From: Arbacia lixula | Lineage: Eukaryota; Echinodermata; Echinoidea; Arbacioida; Arbaciidae | Direction of reading: 5' to 3' | Assembly: GCA_963669155.1 (NCBI GenBank) | Contig: OZ022577.1 | Location: 7,501,788 to 7,565,787 of the forward strand | Length of the DNA: 64,000 bases | Shown: positions 58,067-64,000 of the stretch, piece after piece | Numbering within the stretch: position 1 is the first letter of the stretch | Layout of the letters: the number at the start of each line of letters is the position of its first letter | The notes under the pieces: generated by a model | What the model was told of the DNA's origin: nothing | Databases searched by the model: none | The model's input: the letters and a program-made list of their open reading frames with translations, nothing else | Position numbers and translations under genes: made by a program

Positions 58067-58353
58067 GTTTATATCACATATTTCTATATCTTTCCTATCT
58101 CAAGGCGTTTCGGTATAGTATAGTACATGTTCGTTCAACTTCGATACAGGTGTAGCCACAAAATTTTTTTTTTCCAACAGTCATGTTCAGAGTATATAGG
58201 GTGCGCTGAAATTTCAACATTTTGCAGCAATTTCATAAAGCCATATAATTTATAGATACTGTGGCATATGAATGACCTCATTGGGTGCTACGATACCTCG
58301 CGTAGCATAAAAATCTTCAATTATAACTTCGTTCAATTTTGGTGGGCACATCA
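57094..58353. other. Intergenic, simple repeats only
   Basis: Poly-G run 57690-57708 (19 G), pyrimidine-rich 57870-58020 and (CT)n 58021-58062. Confidence 0.5.
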
Positions 58354-58711
58354 GTACCCTAAATTGCACCTTTTTTGTGTACACAAAATACCGTTTGACC
58401 TTTTTTTGTACAGCCCTGTATTATTTTCAGAATGTTGGGGGTTGCTTCTGTATAAATGTTCAATGCAAAAAAAAAACCAAAACAAACAGATAGGTACGGT
58501 TTAGTGTGACTGCTTCTCCATTTTGAGAACGGGTTGCTGAAATTTGTTGTTTCGGAGGCTTTATTTTCCGTTAACGATAGCTAACAGATTTAGTATTCCG
58601 AGCTGTGGATCTTTCTGCTTCCCTTAGTTATTTATGTAATACTTGAAATATACACTTCCAAACAATAACCAAATTTCTTTGATCATACGTCTATTTACAA
58701 TTCTTTGAAAG
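58354..58711. repeat. Dispersed duplication D1, copy 1
   Basis: GTACCCTAAATTGCACC to ATTCTTTGAAAGC, matching 62633-62980 in the same orientation (ACTGCTTCTCCATTTTGAGA, AATTTGTTGTTTCGGAG). Confidence 0.75.
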
Positions 58712-59336
58712 CAGTCTCCACTACCTGGCATTCTCCACTGCCTGGCAGTCGATTTTCCAGTCGATTTCCAGCATTATAGCTAGGAATGTTCTTATAAAGT
58801 ATTTTTTCTTCTTTCTAGTGGTATTAGAAAATTTGATTTCTTGGCTCGCAAATGGATACCCTATTTTCTAATACAGTGTATCAGATAGTTAATAGAGCGT
58901 TTTCGTTATGTATGCAAAATTAGATTTTTTGGCTCGCAAATGGATACCCTATTTTTTAATACAGTGACATGCTGCATTAAATCAACATTTGGGCTATGTT
59001 AAAATACAAATCATTATCAATATTTGTCGTAGTGTCTTCTTTCTTCTGTAGCTTACCCTCTTTCAACAGCCTTCACTTTGATTTTTCCCTCTCGCCCCCA
59101 TTTTCTGTCTCTCATTTTCCTTCTACTTTATTTATACCTCCCTTTAACTTCCCTCTCCTCATTTGCCCTCTCTCAACTCCCTTTGTAAACTGTAACATTT
59201 TAGAAAAAAAAGTTTTGTAACATTTCATCAATTACTTTTCTTGAAGTAATCACTAAAAGATGTGAATATTGAATGAGATTTTCACTTGAAACAAAATAAT
59301 TTGGGGCATTAAATCTATGTGTATCAGATAGTTAAT

Positions 59337-59564
59337 GGAACATTTTCGTTATGTATGCAAATTTTATTCACGTCGTTCAAACAATGCGTTACCAATGGGA
59401 ACCTCATATCTTGTCCGAGGTTTGTCCGAGTAGCAACAACTAATATATTCAAAGTGCATTCCATCCATTGAATCTGAATGGCAAGATGCAGGTGAATGCA
59501 ATACTACTCTGCAGTTAGGGGGGGGGGGGGGAGTTGTGAATACAGTCATTACGAAAACAGTGTA
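59337..59564. mobile_element. MITE M1 copy inserted in the left arm of the inverted repeat
   Basis: Core as in 1867-2093, reversed; ends (A)CATTTTCGTTATG and TTACGAAAACAGTG. The right arm at about 60640 reads straight across (TTCAGAACACAAC inverse), giving an empty site. Confidence 0.75.
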
Positions 59565-59640
59565 TTCAGAACACAACAATGGCCATTGTGCCTCACACAT
59601 GTCAGCCCACACATCATTTTCTGCCAATAGCTTCATGCAT

Positions 59641-59771
59641 TATTAGTGCCATTCTCATTGGGCTTAAAAAATCTAGAAGTTTGAAAAAAGTCGAAGTTGG
59701 GGGACAGGGACAAAGGACTAGATTCTTCTAACTTCTCGATTTTTTTAAGCCCAATGAGAATGGCACTATTA
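59641..59771. mobile_element. 121-bp hairpin MITE with TATTA target duplication
   Basis: Element 59646-59766 starts GTGCCATTCTCATTGGGC and ends in the exact inverse. TATTA at 59641-59645 and 59767-59771. The inverted-repeat partner near 60550 reads GCATTATTAATGG (inverse), the exact empty site. Confidence 0.85.
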
Positions 59772-61211
59772 ATGGTACTCTGATGGCAGTTGCTCGCTGA
59801 TTGACAGTTGTGATACATAAGTGGCCATCGTTGTGCTCATTTCATATCAACCCGACTTGAGTCACAACTCACTACGAATTCCTGAATATGTAAATGACTT
59901 GATGAAAAGGCTTACCAAAAAAAAAAACACGTCATGACATTACTTGATTACCTTTTTTTCTTTTTAAATCATCAGCCAAGAATCCTACGAAAGTATGCAT
60001 TTGGACGGAAATTATACGGGAGAGAATGAGCGAGAGGAAATTCAAAAGGGGGAGGGAGAGAGGGTAAGTCAGCTATATAGGAGTACAGCAGAGTTATGCT
60101 GGGTGCTAAATACAACTTTGGACACTTGTGAAAAATTACATAAAATCCATTGCATCTTAAATCAAACTACAAGGGATGTCACTTTAAGAAGCAAATTTTG
60201 TGACATTTCGTCGATTACTTTTCATGAAGTAATCACGTGAATATTAAATGAGATATTTACTTTTGGACAAAATGGATGAAAAGGCCGGCTTAACAAAAAA
60301 AACAAAAAACACGTCATGACATTGCTTGATTCCCTTTATTTAAAATCATCAGCCAAAAATCGTACGAAACTAGGCATTTCGACGGAGATTATACAATTTG
60401 TTCCCTGCCAGACAGTGGAGACAGTCTCCACAAAGTCTTTACATTCAGGAATTCGTCGTGAGTGGTCGCTCGGGTCGGGGTTCATATGAAATGAACACAA
60501 CAATGATCACTATTTACCACACCTGTCAATCAGCGAGCAACTGCCATCAGAGTACCATTAATAATGCACGAAACTATTGGCAGAAAATAATTTGCGGGCT
60601 GACATGTTTGAGGCACAATGGCCATTGTTGTGTTCTGAATTAAGTATCTGATACACACAAATTTAAAGCCCCAAATTTGTCCTGAAGTGAAAATCTCATT
60701 AAATATTCACATGATTACTTCAAGAAAAGTATTTGATGAAATGTCACAAATTTGCTTCTAAAAAAGTGACATTTACAGGCTACACTGTAATTATAAAAAA
60801 AAAAAAAGAGAAGGGAGTTGAGAGAGGGCAAATGAGAAGAGGGAAGTTAAAGGGAAGAGCGTGAGCTAGCAAGGATTCAAATAAAGTAGAAGGATAATGG
60901 GGGCGAGAGAGAAAAATAAAAGTGAACGCTGTTGAAAGAGGGTATTTCAGAAGAGAGAAGACACTGCGACAAATATTGACAATAATTTGTATTTTAACAC
61001 AGTCCGAACCTTGATTTAATGCAGCAATTCGCTGTAATAAAAATAGGATTGCTATTTGCAAGTCAACAAATGAAATTTTCTAGTACCACTAAAAGGAAGA
61101 GAAAATACTATATATAAACATTCCTGGCTATGATAATGCTGGAAAGCGACTACATTTTGAGTAGCTTTTGTTTTTTCGGTGTATCCCTCCATTCCTTCAT
61201 TTTAGTTCCCT

Positions 61212-61376
61212 CTCAGACACATGTACATGCACACACACAGACACAGACACACACACACACACACATACACACACACACACACATATATATACACACACAC
61301 ACACATATATATATACACACACACACACGCGCGCGCACTATCTCTCTCTAGATAGATAGATAATTAGATAGATAGA
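61212..61376. repeat. (CA)n/(TA)n and (GATA)n microsatellites
   Basis: CA/ACACAC with TATATA interruptions to 61340, then TCTCTC and GATAGATA. Confidence 0.92.
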
Positions 61377-61587
61377 GAGGTTATCAAGAAATGTTATGAC
61401 GTGGTCTGCAGTAGAAGCTGCCTAGAAATTAGTTGAAATTATATTCTCTTCATATTTTTTGGTGCAAAGGATTTTGTTTTCAGCTTATGGCATAATGTGT
61501 CGGCAGAAGAGCCATTTTTGTGAGAACATTTCATTTGTGCCGACCAAAATGTCCCCTTTTAAAGCTGAAAAGACGGCATGCACGACC

Positions 61588-61800
61588 AATAGACCATTTT
61601 CGTTATGATGCACATTTTATTCACGTCGCTCAAACAATACGTTAATCCCAAAGCTTGTCCGAGTTTTGTTCGACTAGCAACAACTGATAGATTCAGAGTG
61701 CGTTCCACTTCCATCCATTCAAACTGAATCACGAAATACAAGTGAATTTAACGCGTCACCATGCAGGAGGAAAGTTGTGAATACATTGCGAAAATGCGTA
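61588..61800. mobile_element. MITE M1, fourth copy
   Basis: AATAGACCATTTTCGTTATG left; GTGAATACATTGCGAAAATG right. Confidence 0.7.
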
Positions 61801-61916
61801 CAAACCGTAGTGGCTCTGACGGGCCTGTGTTGTAATGTGAATATCGAGGGTCTCACTTTTGGACAAATTTAGACCTGAAGATTTGTGTGTGTCAGATAAT
61901 TACTTTAGAACAAACT

Positions 61917-62631
61917 GGAGGTGTTAGGAAGGAGAAGAAACTCGAGCATAATGCATTTAAACATCTGTATGGGTTCTAAAGAGTGCTCATGGATGTCAAC
62001 AGCATTTCATAATTAATCATGACAATGCTTTGATGTTCCATGTACCGGGCCGACATTTAGCTGTTGTCAACTTGAAAAGAAATTTCTTTAATTGCCCATT
62101 TGTCTCTAGACGCTTTGTTTTTGGCAAATTTCTTTGCAAACTATGAGGAAGTTAAGGGCAGATTATGACAGATCCTTTACTCTGCTTTTGTTTCGAAAAG
62201 TAACGAGGAATCGTTGCAAAAAGAGGACATATAAGATATTTGTATTACTTACAAAATTGACCAATTTCTTCACTTTCTGATATCTTGTGCATTTGTGGGA
62301 TTCACAAATTTTCAAAATGATATACTAAGCTGTCTATTATCATTAACAGTGTTTGTGTGCGTTTGCATGCAGCGGAGATATTTTGCTTGAAAAACTTGTT
62401 TATTTGTGTTTGCTGATACCTGTTATGCTCATGGAAGTATTATAAATGGCATTAACAGAACGGGACAAGCGAAACGAGAAGCTCTAGCTGAGAAGCCGTT
62501 GCCACACAATCATGTTCAATAATGTTCAAACACCTAAACAGCACCTGTTGAGAACACATAACTTTTAAGTGGCGTGGCATATGTGTTCAAAGTAAGAAAG
62601 TTGCTTCATATCCTTCCATAACACATCCCTG
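61917..62631. mobile_element. hAT-like element, copy 2 (left end eroded)
   Basis: GGTGTTAGGAAGGAGAAG start and CTTCCATAACACATCCCTG end; interior parallels 56362-57086 (AAACATCTGTATGG, CAATGCTTTGA). Confidence 0.72.
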
Positions 62632-62632
62632 A

Positions 62633-62980
62633 GTACCCTAAATTGCACCTTTTTGTGTCCACAAAATACCGTTTGACTTTTTTGTGTACATCCCTGTAAT
62701 ATTTTCAGAATGTTTTAGGTTGCTTTTATGTTCAATGCAAAATACCAGATGTGTTTTTACTGTGACTGCTTCTCCATTTTGAGAACGTGTTGCCGCAATT
62801 TGTTGTTTCGGAGACTTCACTTTCCGTTAACAATAGCGAACAAACTTAGTATTCCGAGCGATGGATCTTGAAATGTTATTTATTATTTTCTTAGTTATTT
62901 ATGTAACACTTGAAATATACACTGCCAAATAACAATCAAATTTCTTTCATCATACTTCTATTTATAATTCTTTGAAAGCT
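62633..62980. repeat. Dispersed duplication D1, copy 2
   Basis: Same sequence as 58354-58711; here it directly abuts the right end of the hAT-like copy 2. Confidence 0.75.
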
Positions 62981-64000
62981 TACCGAGGAGTGTGAATTTT
63001 CTGTTAGCTGATTTGAAGCCTCCGAAATAAACTTTGAATATTGCTCACACAAATATAAACAGAGAAACTTATCCAATCAATATTTTACAATGTAGTATAT
63101 GGATATCTAGTTCACCTGTCAATAACAATTATCAGAGGTATTCCTTGCAGTTTGAAAATAAGGATTTTGAGTTCAGTTGGACTCTATACAAAAGCTGTGC
63201 GCTTTATTTTGTTCGTACAAAAAACACTCAACAAAAGTAACTTTCCCCCTTCTTTAAAAAAAAAAAATCGTGAAAAAAAATCCCGAAACTTTTTGAATGG
63301 ATCTTACTCTATCAAATTGACATAATTATTATAGCCTAATTATGCAATTCATAGAATAAACCCGCGGAAAGGGACATAATTCTTTGAAAGATTAACGCCG
63401 GGGATGTTAAAACGTTGAAGACATCACATGTTTTACATAACCTACTTACTCTTATCATGGGTCGCATGCCGGAACTTTTGTTTCAATTGAAATTACTTAT
63501 GTATATGTCAAGGAGTAAAAATGATGATCGCTGTACCATATTTATTATATCATGACCACTTACGGTTTGTTTTGCGATCTGTTACTTATTTGTACTGTAT
63601 CTTCTTTCTGAGTTTTAACAGATCAGTTTGCTTTGTATGAAAAAAAAAATCATGTAGACCCGGCCGACCGAGAGAACAGTTGTGCCATGTTGGCCCAGCT
63701 GAGTGGGGCTATCCAGCTGTGTACTTACATTCCATTTTGATTCATATTTATTTATTGTTCATTTTTATTGGAAATGAATTCAATTAAATTCAATGTGTCA
63801 ATCTATATCTTTTTTAGTTTGCAAGGAAGTGCAACGGCCAAGCAAGATTTTTTTTTTATTTCATCGACACTTCCATCAAGGGATTGGATAAAAATCCCCC
63901 CCAACCCCCTTTTCCAATCATCCTCATTTCATTTTTTCTTGGTTGAGATCACAAGGGGGTGGGGTAGCTGGGTTACACCCCCAGCGGCCCCCTCCCCGAA
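62981..64000. other. Intergenic, nothing recognised
   Basis: AT-rich with A and T runs; no gene or repeat family identified up to the window end. Confidence 0.4.

Larger units (their letters stand above)
58769..61144. repeat. 2.4-kb inverted repeat
   Basis: Left arm 58769-59771 and right arm about 60480-61144 are reverse complements: CCAGCATTATAGCTAGGAATG vs CATTCCTGGCTATGATAATG, AGTGGTA.TAGAAAATTT, CTTTCAACAG.CTTCACTTT, TTCAGAACACAACAATGGCC. The left arm is longer because two MITEs were inserted into it. The centre holds a direct duplication (AACACGTCATGACATT at about 59928 and 60310). Confidence 0.8.

Noticed and set aside
61130..61359. His/Thr-rich ORFs
   Set aside because: Translation of a (CA)n microsatellite.

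Overview
This window is eukaryotic: intron-rich genes with GT-AG splice sites, AT-rich introns, many microsatellites and dozens of non-autonomous transposable elements. The gene content, a DIRS-type tyrosine-recombinase retroelement and the abundance of TACATGTA-like simple sequence suggest a marine invertebrate. An echinoderm or related deuterostome is my best guess, but I cannot fix the species from sequence alone.

Gene layout. (1) On the + strand at 627-7410 are the last three coding exons of an ADF/cofilin-family actin-binding protein; its start lies left of the window. (2) On the minus strand from 38075 down to 15550 is a complete WDR81 gene. I traced 25 coding exons whose splice phases all agree, giving 2,090 residues with a degenerate kinase-like N-terminus, a BEACH domain, an acidic middle and a C-terminal WD40 propeller ending in the family's conserved tail. 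(3) On the minus strand from 55497 down to 45434 is a complete BRMS1L/BRMS1-type gene of the Sin3-HDAC complex, with 9 coding exons and 320 residues. Its fifth coding intron is a textbook U12-type AT-AC intron. (4) A probable terminal exon of an unrecognised minus-strand gene lies at 40292-40567. The genes are not functionally linked: actin turnover, endosomal/autophagy trafficking and chromatin repression.

The remaining sequence is mostly mobile DNA. Three copies of a Helentron/HINE (pearl)-like element with 157-bp tandem repeats lie at about 2.5, 23 and 48 kb. One of them is inserted into a second related family without target duplication. A decayed DIRS element (about 11.3-13.1 kb) sits inside a larger inverted repeat. 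A near-perfect 156-bp-arm fold-back at 47.3-47.7 kb carries a hammerhead-ribozyme-like motif in each arm and a 12-bp target duplication, which points to a Penelope-like retroelement. The right-hand end (56-63 kb) is a gene-free patchwork of TIR elements, a 2.4-kb inverted repeat and dispersed duplications. Several insertions there can be dated relative to each other because an empty copy of the site is also present.

The strongest unusual signals are the U12 AT-AC intron, the paired hammerhead-like fold-back, the nested HINE insertion, the regular arrays of AGGTCA nuclear-receptor half-sites inside the HINE repeats, and the DIRS relic.
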